This document shows, piece after piece, positions 1 through 7,466 of a DNA stretch of 64,000 bases. The notes beneath the pieces are model-generated. The model had not been told where the DNA came from. It did not search any database and saw only the letters and a list, made by a program, of their open reading frames with translations. The stretch lies in NCBI GenBank assembly GCA_002388665.1, contig DGMY01000025.1:62001-126000 (forward strand), written 5' to 3'. This stretch comes from Opitutia bacterium UBA4506. Lineage in GTDB: Bacteria; Verrucomicrobiota; Verrucomicrobiia; Opitutales; Puniceicoccaceae. Both the position numbers and the translations under genes were made by a program. Within the stretch, counting starts at the first letter, position 1, and every line of letters begins with the position of its first letter.

Positions 1-2
1 AT

Positions 3-209
3 GACCCTATCCTCTCAAATCCCAATGATGATGGAGGAGGATTCATCGCCGAGGGTGATCGAGAGTTTAAGTTTCGCCGGTCTGACAATCTCTCCGTATC
101 TCGAGGCGGGCTAGTCGTGTACGGTGGCGAACGCTACCGCATCTACTCTGTGGTGGATCGACCCGGCCACCCTCTCATCCTGACCAGGGGCAGACTGGAG
201 GGGGCGTAA
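3..209 (+). CDS. Phage head-tail connector-like protein, C-terminal part (5' end outside window)
   Basis: An open frame enters from the left edge and stops with TAA at 207-209; the stop shares a base with the ATG of the next gene (TAATG). Only 68 codons are visible. The end of the product reads VYGGERYRIYSVVDRPGHP followed by a short basic tail. Its short beta-rich C-terminus and its place just before the neck/HK97-gp10-like gene fit a head closure or head-tail joining protein, but the family cannot be confirmed from this fragment. Confidence 0.5.
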   Translation, partial: DPILSNPNDDGGGFIAEGDREFKFRRSDNLSVSRGGLVVYGGERYRIYSVVDRPGHPLILTRGRLEGA

Positions 210-916
210 TGTCAGGTGTCACAGTCAAGGTAGACGACTCGAAATTCCAGTCGGCAATGGAGCGTTATATCCGCGATTTTGACATGGCCGTAGATGAGGT
301 AGTCATCACTCAACACCGCCTACTATCCCAAGAGGCGGTCAGAGCCCTACCGCCCAAAAGCAAAAGCCGCGGAATCAAAAATATAAATCGCTCACTCGGC
401 AATGCTGCATCCCCATTGAATCCTCGTGATTGGGATACTGAACCGATTAGGGACATGGTTCATACTCAAAACATCACAGCTCTCGAAGCCGTATTTCAGC
501 GCATCCCCCGGCGTAGGGGATGGAGGGTTCGTAGGTTCACGCCTGATCTACATATTAACACGAAAGTTAGAGGCCGGGTGAAAAAGTCGAAGCGGATTGC
601 CGTCGTTCCATTGAATCAATGGAAAAACTACCAAGAAAGGCTCCACAATCGCCCTGGGCTCTTAAAGGGCAGTATCGTAGATGGGGTAATCCGGTTTGGA
701 GGCAGGGCCCCCAAGTGGATTACAAATCATCGAGCGGCCGGGTTCACGCTTGATCAGCGGGATCGGAAAAACCCGAGAATCATTACCGAGAGCAAACTCT
801 CCTATTCCGGGCGATATCGCTGGGCAGTACAAAGACTGGGGCAGGCTCGCAAACGCAAAGCTCTCGGGGATCTCCGCCGCCGGGCGGACCGAGCAGCAAA
901 AGAGAATGGCTTATGA
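209..916 (+). CDS. Putative phage neck / minor structural protein (HK97 gp10-like position)
   Basis: This 235-aa protein is strongly basic, with Arg/Lys-rich stretches around residues 95-130 and 205-232, and begins with a short beta segment and a helical region (residues 10-45) as seen in HK97 gp10-type neck proteins. It lies between the connector fragment and the tail-completion gene, where such proteins are usually encoded. The start overlaps the upstream stop (TAATG) and its end overlaps the next ATG by four bases (ATGA). I recognise no catalytic motif; the assignment rests mainly on position and composition. Confidence 0.5.
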   Translation: MSGVTVKVDDSKFQSAMERYIRDFDMAVDEVVITQHRLLSQEAVRALPPKSKSRGIKNINRSLGNAASPLNPRDWDTEPIRDMVHTQNITALEAVFQRIPRRRGWRVRRFTPDLHINTKVRGRVKKSKRIAVVPLNQWKNYQERLHNRPGLLKGSIVDGVIRFGGRAPKWITNHRAAGFTLDQRDRKNPRIITESKLSYSGRYRWAVQRLGQARKRKALGDLRRRADRAAKENGL

Positions 917-1383
917 GCAAACGAATTAAAGAACGCCTATCCAGAGGATTTCTCGACCACCTCTTTCATCCGGACACCGGACTCTTGCGAGAGGATCCCT
1001 GGCTGAATGACGAAGTGGCAAAACGATGCTTCTACGAAGACGGTGAATTCACTCACCCCTCGGTGATCATCGCTGTCGGAAAGCTCGACCCCATCGAACC
1101 GGAGGTAGCCGGCATCTACACGGGCACTGTGATCTTTCGGGTGACCTCGCTCATGGACAGCACTACGGGGCTCAACGAATCCGAAGATCCCCGGACGATC
1201 CACGATGAGCGGGTGGGCGCAATCGATCTAGCTCTTACCGAGTTCGTTAATGAGCCATCGCTCTTGCCCGGACTGAATCTTCACCTCGTAGAACACGCCG
1301 ATAATGAAGAGCAGATCGACACAACAAAACGACTCTACAGCGATCTGTTGGCATTGACCGTATTCGCTCAGGGCTGCGACTGA
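913..1383 (+). CDS. Putative phage tail completion / tail terminator protein
   Basis: A 156-aa protein, mixed alpha/beta, without signal or membrane segments. Its size and location after the neck gene and before the tail tube-like gene match tail terminator (gpU-type) proteins that cap the tail and join it to the head. It is translationally coupled to the upstream gene by an ATGA overlap. Sequence similarity to a named family is not evident to me, so the call is positional. Confidence 0.45.
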   Translation: MSKRIKERLSRGFLDHLFHPDTGLLREDPWLNDEVAKRCFYEDGEFTHPSVIIAVGKLDPIEPEVAGIYTGTVIFRVTSLMDSTTGLNESEDPRTIHDERVGAIDLALTEFVNEPSLLPGLNLHLVEHADNEEQIDTTKRLYSDLLALTVFAQGCD

Positions 1384-1407
1384 CGTTGACATCCGCGCTT
1401 CATCGTC

Positions 1408-1761
1408 ATGGCAGAAACAGAACGCGGTATTGCTCTTCTCAAATTCGGAACCTCAGAGGTGACCGGATACATTGTTGAAAACCGGGACATCTCGACCGAG
1501 GGAGAAAACCTCGAGATCGAGGACGAAATCGGCGATGTCGCAACCGACATCAGTGGATTCGGCATCCGCAAAAAGAAATCCGTCAAATTCATCCCCAAGG
1601 CTACCGGATCAACAGAGCCCGATCCGGGGGACGTAATTGATATCGGTGACTCCGAAAAGCTCGTTGTGAAGACCTGCAAGAAGGTAAACGTCCGCAAGGA
1701 TGTTGAGCGCTGGGACATCGAGGGATACGAACACCCGAACATCGACATCAGCGGATCTTAA
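1408..1761 (+). CDS. Small phage tail protein, possible tail tube subunit
   Basis: The product is 117 aa and acidic, with alternating hydrophobic residues typical of a beta-barrel. It follows the presumed tail terminator and precedes the tape-measure region, the usual place for the major tail tube gene. It is shorter than most major tail proteins (about 130-250 aa), so it could instead be another tail component. Twenty-four bases separate it from the previous stop, the first real gap in the operon, which may allow stronger independent translation of an abundant structural protein. Confidence 0.4.
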   Translation: MAETERGIALLKFGTSEVTGYIVENRDISTEGENLEIEDEIGDVATDISGFGIRKKKSVKFIPKATGSTEPDPGDVIDIGDSEKLVVKTCKKVNVRKDVERWDIEGYEHPNIDISGS

Positions 1762-1767
1762 TCGACC

Positions 1768-2310
1768 ATGGATAGCGCCTTCATCCGGGCGTTTCGTCCC
1801 CGCGTTCACACGGTTTGCGGCATGCGCCTCAAGCCGTTTTCGTTATCCCTACTCCTCGAACTCGAGGCGACGAACAGCCCCTTTCGCGTCATGTGGGGCG
1901 AAATCGTAGAAGACCTCGACGGTCCTCTTTTGGCTCAACGAATCTGGCGATCAGTAGCTGCCTGTGCGGATCGTCGCCCACGCTTCCGTTTTCTCGATGG
2001 CATCCGCTCGCACTCATTCGAGGCTGAGCCGGTGACAATCGCCTTCGCGGCTTACATCGAGGATCACCTCGTCTACCCCGAGGTATGGCAGGATGCGGAG
2101 GCCTCTGGTCAAGTAAACGCCCCCTGGCTCTTAGCGAAGGCAACCTTCCTTCTCATGCAAACCTCACTGACCAAAGAGGACGTGTGGACGATGCCTATCG
2201 GTCAGGCTCTATGGTACGCGGCCGCAGCATCCGAGCAGTTAGGCGGTGCCCAGCTCCTCTCCGAGGAAGAGCGCAAGATCGTTGACGCCATCGAAAGGGA
2301 TAGAAGATGA
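1768..2310 (+). CDS. Putative tail assembly chaperone-position protein
   Basis: This 180-aa protein sits directly upstream of the tape measure gene and overlaps it by four bases (ATGA at 2307-2310). That position is normally occupied by tail assembly chaperones (gpG/gpGT). No second overlapping frame that could be reached by a programmed frameshift is seen before the tape measure gene, so only one product is predicted. The region around residues 85-175 is helical with several Trp residues. Function is inferred from position. Confidence 0.4.
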   Translation: MDSAFIRAFRPRVHTVCGMRLKPFSLSLLLELEATNSPFRVMWGEIVEDLDGPLLAQRIWRSVAACADRRPRFRFLDGIRSHSFEAEPVTIAFAAYIEDHLVYPEVWQDAEASGQVNAPWLLAKATFLLMQTSLTKEDVWTMPIGQALWYAAAASEQLGGAQLLSEEERKIVDAIERDRR

Positions 2311-3821
2311 GCAGACTACGAATAATTACCGAGTTCCTCACCGGGTCAGTCGATAAGGGCGTTCAAAAAGTGCGGACGAAGATCCGCGAAATGACGAATG
2401 ACGTATCCAAATCTCTGGCAGGTGCTTTTGCTATCGGGTCCATCATTTCCGGCATCAAGGGGTTGCTGGATCAGGCCGAAAGGCTCGCGGATATAGGCGC
2501 CAAATTCAAGGTATTGCCCAAAGAGATACAAACCCTTGAGAACGTGGCAAGTGTTACCGGTGCAAGTGTTACCGGCCTAAACGGCGTCCTGAACGCGTCC
2601 TACCGACGCGCACAGGAAGCGGCCAACGGGAATAAGACCTATCGGGAGTCCTTCGAGCGTCTTGGCGTATCAGTTGAGAACATCAAGAACATGAATGCTG
2701 TAGAGATCTTCTACGCCATGGCGGACGGAGTTAAGAACAGTGAGGACCGGATGCAATCCTTCGCCGATGTTTTCAACGTGGCTGGCGAACAGGGACGTGA
2801 ATTTTTCGCGATGCTGGAAATGGGGTCGGCGGAAATCCAGCGAGTCGGAGAAAGCATGGGCACGATGTCGAACCGTACCGCTCAATCACTGGCGAAGATC
2901 AACACCGACTTTCGAAGCACCTGGACTTTCGTTAAATCAGTCGGAGCAAACACGCTCGCGTTTCTTCTCAGCGTGGGACAAACGGTCTTCAGCACTATCG
3001 CCGGTTTCGCCTACAGTCTATGGGACACATACCGCGGAGTCACCAACGCCGGAGTCATCCTGATCAACACCGTTTGGGATTTGGCCAAAGCTCTACTCCG
3101 CGTAGGGAACATCGTAAAGAATGCCTTGAAGCTGGACTTCGGAGGCGCAGCGGAAGAATGGCGGCAAATGGGCAAAGACCTGGGCAACGCGCTCAATGAC
3201 GGCATCTCTGAAAGCGTCCAGAACATCAAAGGTACGGTCGAATCAGTGAAAAACAATTTCCTCGGGGCAGCGGAGAACATCCACGACATCTGGACAGAAG
3301 AGCCTAAGGCCCCAAAGAATGATCCAATTCCCTTCCTCCTTGGAGATGAGGATTCAAACACCGGGAACAGCGAAAAAGATCAGCTGGCAAAGATGCGCTT
3401 AGCCGTGGCCGAAAAGGAATGGGAACTGAAACTCAAAGCAATGAAAGCCGAGGAGCGGCTGGCCGAACTCCAGAAAGCCAGGGCTGTGTTTGCTCGGCTG
3501 GCAAACGATGAGACCGAAGAAGGCTTGCGAATGAAAGAGCGACTGCTCGACATCGAGGACCGTATCCGCCGCGAGCGGGAGCAGTTGGACCAAGGCCCAA
3601 AACAGAATAACGGCGACGACCCTGCCACACCAAAGCTCCACAAGAATCAGGGCCAAACCGACCTTCTTGCCAGGATCGGCGCAGGGGTTCGAGTTCAATC
3701 GACCGGACCAGAGAATCAAATGGTTTCCTTGGCGAAAAGACAACTCGCCGCGCAAGAGCAAATCGCGAAGAACACAGCAAAGGGCGGAACCGGTATCTCC
3801 GACCCCGTGATGAAAGCTTAA
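2307..3821 (+). CDS. Phage tail tape measure protein
   Basis: The protein is 504 aa. Residues 1-185 are alanine/glycine-rich helices with the pattern seen in tape measure N-termini (segments such as LADIGAKFKVLPKEIQTL near residue 60). A hydrophobic stretch lies at about 210-245, and a long charged coiled coil runs from about 355 to 425. Tape measure proteins fix tail length during assembly and are ejected with the DNA. At roughly 0.15 nm per residue the tail would be about 75 nm, short for a siphovirus. No peptidase or lysozyme domain is apparent. Confidence 0.8.
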   Translation: MSRLRIITEFLTGSVDKGVQKVRTKIREMTNDVSKSLAGAFAIGSIISGIKGLLDQAERLADIGAKFKVLPKEIQTLENVASVTGASVTGLNGVLNASYRRAQEAANGNKTYRESFERLGVSVENIKNMNAVEIFYAMADGVKNSEDRMQSFADVFNVAGEQGREFFAMLEMGSAEIQRVGESMGTMSNRTAQSLAKINTDFRSTWTFVKSVGANTLAFLLSVGQTVFSTIAGFAYSLWDTYRGVTNAGVILINTVWDLAKALLRVGNIVKNALKLDFGGAAEEWRQMGKDLGNALNDGISESVQNIKGTVESVKNNFLGAAENIHDIWTEEPKAPKNDPIPFLLGDEDSNTGNSEKDQLAKMRLAVAEKEWELKLKAMKAEERLAELQKARAVFARLANDETEEGLRMKERLLDIEDRIRREREQLDQGPKQNNGDDPATPKLHKNQGQTDLLARIGAGVRVQSTGPENQMVSLAKRQLAAQEQIAKNTAKGGTGISDPVMKA

Positions 3822-3973
3822 TTTTCTTCAGCAGAATCTGCTGAAGAAAGTAGCAGGAACAGCCCGACGACAGGAGCTGTTAACCAGCCAATCACTGTCG
3901 CGACTTCGGACCGAAGCATACTCCCGATAATAATCAGGAGAAGAGTGATTCCAAAAACAACCTTCGCGTTCAT
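3818..3973 (-). CDS. Possible small two-helix membrane protein on the opposite strand
   Basis: A 51-codon frame runs from ATG (complement of 3971-3973) to TAA (complement of 3818-3820), in the only real gap of the tail module. The product has two hydrophobic segments, FGITLLLIIIG and TVIGWLTAPVVGLFLLL, and a polar Ser/Asp/Glu tail. Its stop overlaps the stop of the convergent tape measure gene. No clear Shine-Dalgarno sequence precedes the ATG. The uninterrupted hydrophobic pattern favours a real gene, possibly a holin-like or toxin-like peptide, but chance cannot be excluded. Confidence 0.35.
   Translation of the reverse strand: MNAKVVFGITLLLIIIGSMLRSEVATVIGWLTAPVVGLFLLLSSADSAEEN
3824..3848. 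terminator. Perfect hairpin just after the tape measure stop
   Basis: TTCTTCAGCAGA and TCTGCTGAAGAA form a perfect 12-base inverted repeat separated by one A, starting three bases after the tape measure stop. No T-run follows on the plus strand, so it may act as a processing site, partial terminator or mRNA-stabilising element rather than a full terminator. It also lies within the 3' end of the minus-strand candidate gene. Confidence 0.5.
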
Positions 3974-3994
3974 TGACAATTATTCAATGACATC

Positions 3995-4702
3995 ATGGCA
4001 GTCAAAGCAAGGGGAATCACCAATCAGCTCTTCGTCGCAAACTACGGAGACATTGTGACAAAGGCCGATGGCACAATCTCTGGATCCGTTGATTGGATCA
4101 TCTATCCCTACGAAGAGGCCTTCACCAAAGCCCCTCAGGTGCGTCAGGACACACACCCCAAGTTCCCTGATTTGCTATGCCAGGAAACGACGGTACGATA
4201 TGAAAAACCCGGTGCGGCACGTATCATCGCAACTTACGAAGGTACCAACGGTAGTACCGGCGTGGGGACCAACCCCGAAGAACCCAATCTCACCCAGATC
4301 GAGGTAGTGCCCTCTCTGCGGGAAATCGCGATCGACCAGCATGAGAAATTTCCCGGCTGGAGGGATTATGCCATCTTCGATGAAGATACAAATGAGTTTC
4401 GAGGCTGGAATATCACCCCCGGTACAGCAGCTGAGAAATGGTTCCAGGGGCTGGTCTCCTACCTCGACCCCACGATCACACTACGGCGTAGTTATGTGGC
4501 ATCCTCGCCGCCGTCGATGGCAAATCTCCGAAAGATCTTCACTACAGTTCCCGGCGCCCCCAACGTCGGATCGCGGAACTGGCTCCTGATGGCGATTCCC
4601 TACCGTGATCTGGGCACAGGGCAGTACCCAGTCACCGAAGAGTACCTCCTCAGTGGCCCCGACGGTCACAACCCCTACGTCTACGGATCTGCCAACCTTT
4701 GA
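3995..4702 (+). CDS. Phage distal tail-region protein, unknown
   Basis: A 235-aa protein encoded directly after the tape measure. Sequence is beta-rich with several aromatic clusters (for example WIIYPYEEAF near residue 34). No signal peptide or membrane segment. In siphoviruses the genes after the tape measure encode distal tail and tail-associated proteins that form the tip; this product could be one of them. I do not recognise a family. It is coupled to the next gene by TGATG. Confidence 0.5.
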   Translation: MAVKARGITNQLFVANYGDIVTKADGTISGSVDWIIYPYEEAFTKAPQVRQDTHPKFPDLLCQETTVRYEKPGAARIIATYEGTNGSTGVGTNPEEPNLTQIEVVPSLREIAIDQHEKFPGWRDYAIFDEDTNEFRGWNITPGTAAEKWFQGLVSYLDPTITLRRSYVASSPPSMANLRKIFTTVPGAPNVGSRNWLLMAIPYRDLGTGQYPVTEEYLLSGPDGHNPYVYGSANL

Positions 4703-5265
4703 TGAGTGCGTTCTTCACCCGCCTACAACGGTTCATATCTGGCAAAAGCTTGCGGGCCCAGCTCACGGCAAGCCGCCTGAATACTCTCATCGACACCGTA
4801 GAACGAAACCAGCTACAACCGGGAAAGGGCTACCGTGTAACCAAAACCGCTAGTGGCACCGTGCTTGAAATTCCGAAAGGAAACCAAACGAGCAAAGAGA
4901 AAGAACCGTTCCAGATCCTGCGAAACAGCGCAAACACCATCAGAATACTCCCTGGGCAATTGAATTCGATCACCCCTACCATCGACGGCGATCCAATTAC
5001 CGATGACCCCGCTCCAACCATCGAAATCACCGAAACACAAGAAGTGGTTTTGAAGCTCACTATCGATGAAGATGGCGTGGCAACGAATGTCGAAATCGTC
5101 ACTACCGATACCGACGATTATACCCCGACCGAAGAGATTGGTTACCTACCTCTCGGTCTGGTTACAATTGAAGACAACGTGATTGCATCAATTACCCAGT
5201 ATCGAACGAAGTCACATTATTTCGTTAGCCTCGGTCCTCCCTCAACTCACCTCTACTGGACATGA
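4702..5265 (+). CDS. Phage tail-region protein, unknown
   Basis: The product is 187 aa. It starts with a basic amphipathic helix (MSAFFTRLQRFISG) and continues with a Thr/Ile/Glu/Asp-rich beta region from about residue 70. I use the ATG at 4702 rather than the TTG at 4699, because it overlaps the previous stop as TGATG. Similar small proteins occur between distal tail and fibre genes in tailed phages. Function unknown. Confidence 0.5.
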   Translation: MSAFFTRLQRFISGKSLRAQLTASRLNTLIDTVERNQLQPGKGYRVTKTASGTVLEIPKGNQTSKEKEPFQILRNSANTIRILPGQLNSITPTIDGDPITDDPAPTIEITETQEVVLKLTIDEDGVATNVEIVTTDTDDYTPTEEIGYLPLGLVTIEDNVIASITQYRTKSHYFVSLGPPSTHLYWT

Positions 5266-6194
5266 GCAAACCGCCCTCATGGCTAGTAGAGTGCGAGCGC
5301 GCCGACGGTACCAGCTACTATCACTACCCGCCCGGCCCCTCGGTTACGGCCGTGTATGCCTCACTGGAATTCTATGGTGAGCTGGTCGGTCGCCGCGGCT
5401 TCGAGGAGGATGCCACCACTGGGCTTTATAACTACTACCTCACCGCCGCCCTCTCTCATCCGGTCGATGGGCTCTACTCGCGCACCTACCCGGCGCTCAC
5501 CTCCACGGCCGTGATCAACCCCGCCACGGGCCTCGCCGTGATCAGCCCTACCTATTCACGCGCGCAGTATTTCGACGGTAGCGGCGCTCTCGCCGCTGCC
5601 ACGCTTAGCTCCGCCGTATCGTACAACAATTCGGGGGGTGGGGGAGGTATCGCCTTTTTCCGCGATGGCGAGGTGCTCAGCGAGACTAAAATGAATTTCT
5701 GGGCGGGTAGCGCCTTTAGTGACCGCGATGGCTGGGAGGATGAGCACGGGCTGTTCCTGGAGACACTCTCCAGCCCCGATACTGCTGCCGCCGCCATCGC
5801 TCGATCCGACTATCCCGACGGGGAGCCCGGCACTTCGGGCGAGGCCGATTGGCCTCTCCGTGACGGCCGCGAGGTGGAGTACAGCACTGTCGATTATGGT
5901 TTTTTTCTGGAGGATCTCATCCCCGGCAAAAAGTACGTCCTGCGCTGGCAGGTGCAGGAGTGGGACTACACCGCCGAATCTCCCGCCTGGGCAGATTATG
6001 GCGAGGAGCAGGTAGAGGAGTTCACCGCTTCCGCACGGCAGGCCGTCCATGGCATTACTCCCGCCGAAGAAGATGATCTGAGCGACGGGCTCGATGAGTC
6101 CTCGGCCTCGCTATCTCTCAGCCTCCCCAGTGAGGAAGGGAGGGCCTATCGCGTGACAGGTATCGCTATAGAGTGCCCCGACCCAATCCGCTGA
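5262..6194 (+). CDS. Phage tail/fibre-region protein, unknown
   Basis: A 310-aa protein, rich in Tyr, Ser, Ala and Gly, with a glycine run of six near residue 125 and an acidic C-terminal third. Its start overlaps the upstream stop by ATGA. The composition and location fit a tail tip or fibre-associated structural protein. The coding sequence appears more GC-rich than its neighbours, which may indicate recent exchange of this module, but I did not compute this. Confidence 0.45.
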   Translation: MSKPPSWLVECERADGTSYYHYPPGPSVTAVYASLEFYGELVGRRGFEEDATTGLYNYYLTAALSHPVDGLYSRTYPALTSTAVINPATGLAVISPTYSRAQYFDGSGALAAATLSSAVSYNNSGGGGGIAFFRDGEVLSETKMNFWAGSAFSDRDGWEDEHGLFLETLSSPDTAAAAIARSDYPDGEPGTSGEADWPLRDGREVEYSTVDYGFFLEDLIPGKKYVLRWQVQEWDYTAESPAWADYGEEQVEEFTASARQAVHGITPAEEDDLSDGLDESSASLSLSLPSEEGRAYRVTGIAIECPDPIR

Positions 6195-6224
6195 CTCGAA
6201 CCAAATTGACAACCGCGCTCCAAC

Positions 6225-7463
6225 ATGGATCCGCGGACCTTCTTTGTTTACCTTGATGAAAAACGACTGGTGCAGTCATTCCGGTCGGGCCTCGACCTTG
6301 GAACACCAGTCTTCTACGCAGGCGACACCGAGCCGGTTCGATTCATTTTCTTGCGTAAGTCTACGCTTGGTCGCCCCTATGATGTAGTCGATCCCCCCTC
6401 GACACTGAAGGTGGGAATTGGCAATATCGCAGCCCCGGGCGGCGGCACATGGATCGCTGACTACAATGGCGATCAAACTGCCTCCCTTGCCTACAACATC
6501 AGCGCAGCCGACCTATCGACTGCACTTAATGCGCTATCCTCTGTAACCTCCGCAGGAGGGCTCGCTGTATCCGGCGGCGACGGCGGTCCCTGGAAAATCA
6601 TATGGAATAATGCTGGTGCCAGGGTTGATTTCACCTTCGACACCTCAAAATTGACTCCTGAGTCTCATGCGATCTTCGGCGAGACTACCGTAGGTGACGG
6701 ATCTACCGCGTCTGTATCAACTATTCGACTAGCTGAGCTCCCAGCCGTTTTCAACGAAACATGGTCGAGCCTATCTGCCCCTGCGATTACCGTCACCGAG
6801 CAGACAGCAGGCGACACCGGGTCGAACGAAATCCAACGAATCTCGATCGATCCACTACCCTATGACGGATCATTCTATCTCACCTATGACGGCGGCGAAA
6901 CCTCTGCCGCGATACCCTACAACGCCACTGCAGCTGAGGTGACCTCGATCCTCGAATCGGTATCTACCATCGGGGCTGGGAACGTGAGCGTGGCCAAAAT
7001 TGGTGCGGGGGCATGGGATGTTCAATACATCGGCGATCTCGCCGAAACCAATATTTCTCTGATGACCGCCAACGCCGGCAGCCTTGTCGGTTACGTCGGA
7101 TTAGCGGGAGTCCTCAGCCTCGACACTCCACGAGTTGCCGCTCTACTCGCCAACCTCAGCGAACAAACACTCACCTTCGAACTCGAGGCAACCGAATCGA
7201 GCAATCGCCGCACGCAGATCCAGCGCCCTGCCCTCGTCAAAAATGACCTCATCGCAGGTCAACCACTATCTCCACCAAACTTCGCACGTTCCTACAGCCA
7301 AGCTGAAACCGATGCATTATTCATGTCCCGTACCCCGGTCGATGTTCCGACAAGTTCCACCGCATCGGGGACACGGGGAGATTGGGCCGAAGACGGAACC
7401 TATCTCTACCTGTGCATTGACACCGACACTTGGCTCAAGATTCCAGCAATCAACTCTTTCTGA
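6225..7463 (+). CDS. Phage fibre/adhesin-like protein with an internally duplicated beta domain
   Basis: This 412-aa protein carries two related modules. One is around residues 85-130 and the other around 220-270; each has a Tyr-Asn/Asp-Gly start, a Tyr-Asn-x-(S/T)-Ala core and a GGPW/GAW-type end. Such modules occur in large adhesins and phage structural proteins. The C-terminus (GDWAEDGTYLYLC...TWLKIP) resembles the short tryptophan-rich ends of phage fibre or receptor-binding proteins. A role in host recognition is inferred. No signal peptide is visible. Confidence 0.55.
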   Translation: MDPRTFFVYLDEKRLVQSFRSGLDLGTPVFYAGDTEPVRFIFLRKSTLGRPYDVVDPPSTLKVGIGNIAAPGGGTWIADYNGDQTASLAYNISAADLSTALNALSSVTSAGGLAVSGGDGGPWKIIWNNAGARVDFTFDTSKLTPESHAIFGETTVGDGSTASVSTIRLAELPAVFNETWSSLSAPAITVTEQTAGDTGSNEIQRISIDPLPYDGSFYLTYDGGETSAAIPYNATAAEVTSILESVSTIGAGNVSVAKIGAGAWDVQYIGDLAETNISLMTANAGSLVGYVGLAGVLSLDTPRVAALLANLSEQTLTFELEATESSNRRTQIQRPALVKNDLIAGQPLSPPNFARSYSQAETDALFMSRTPVDVPTSSTASGTRGDWAEDGTYLYLCIDTDTWLKIPAINSF

Positions 7464-7466
7464 CCG

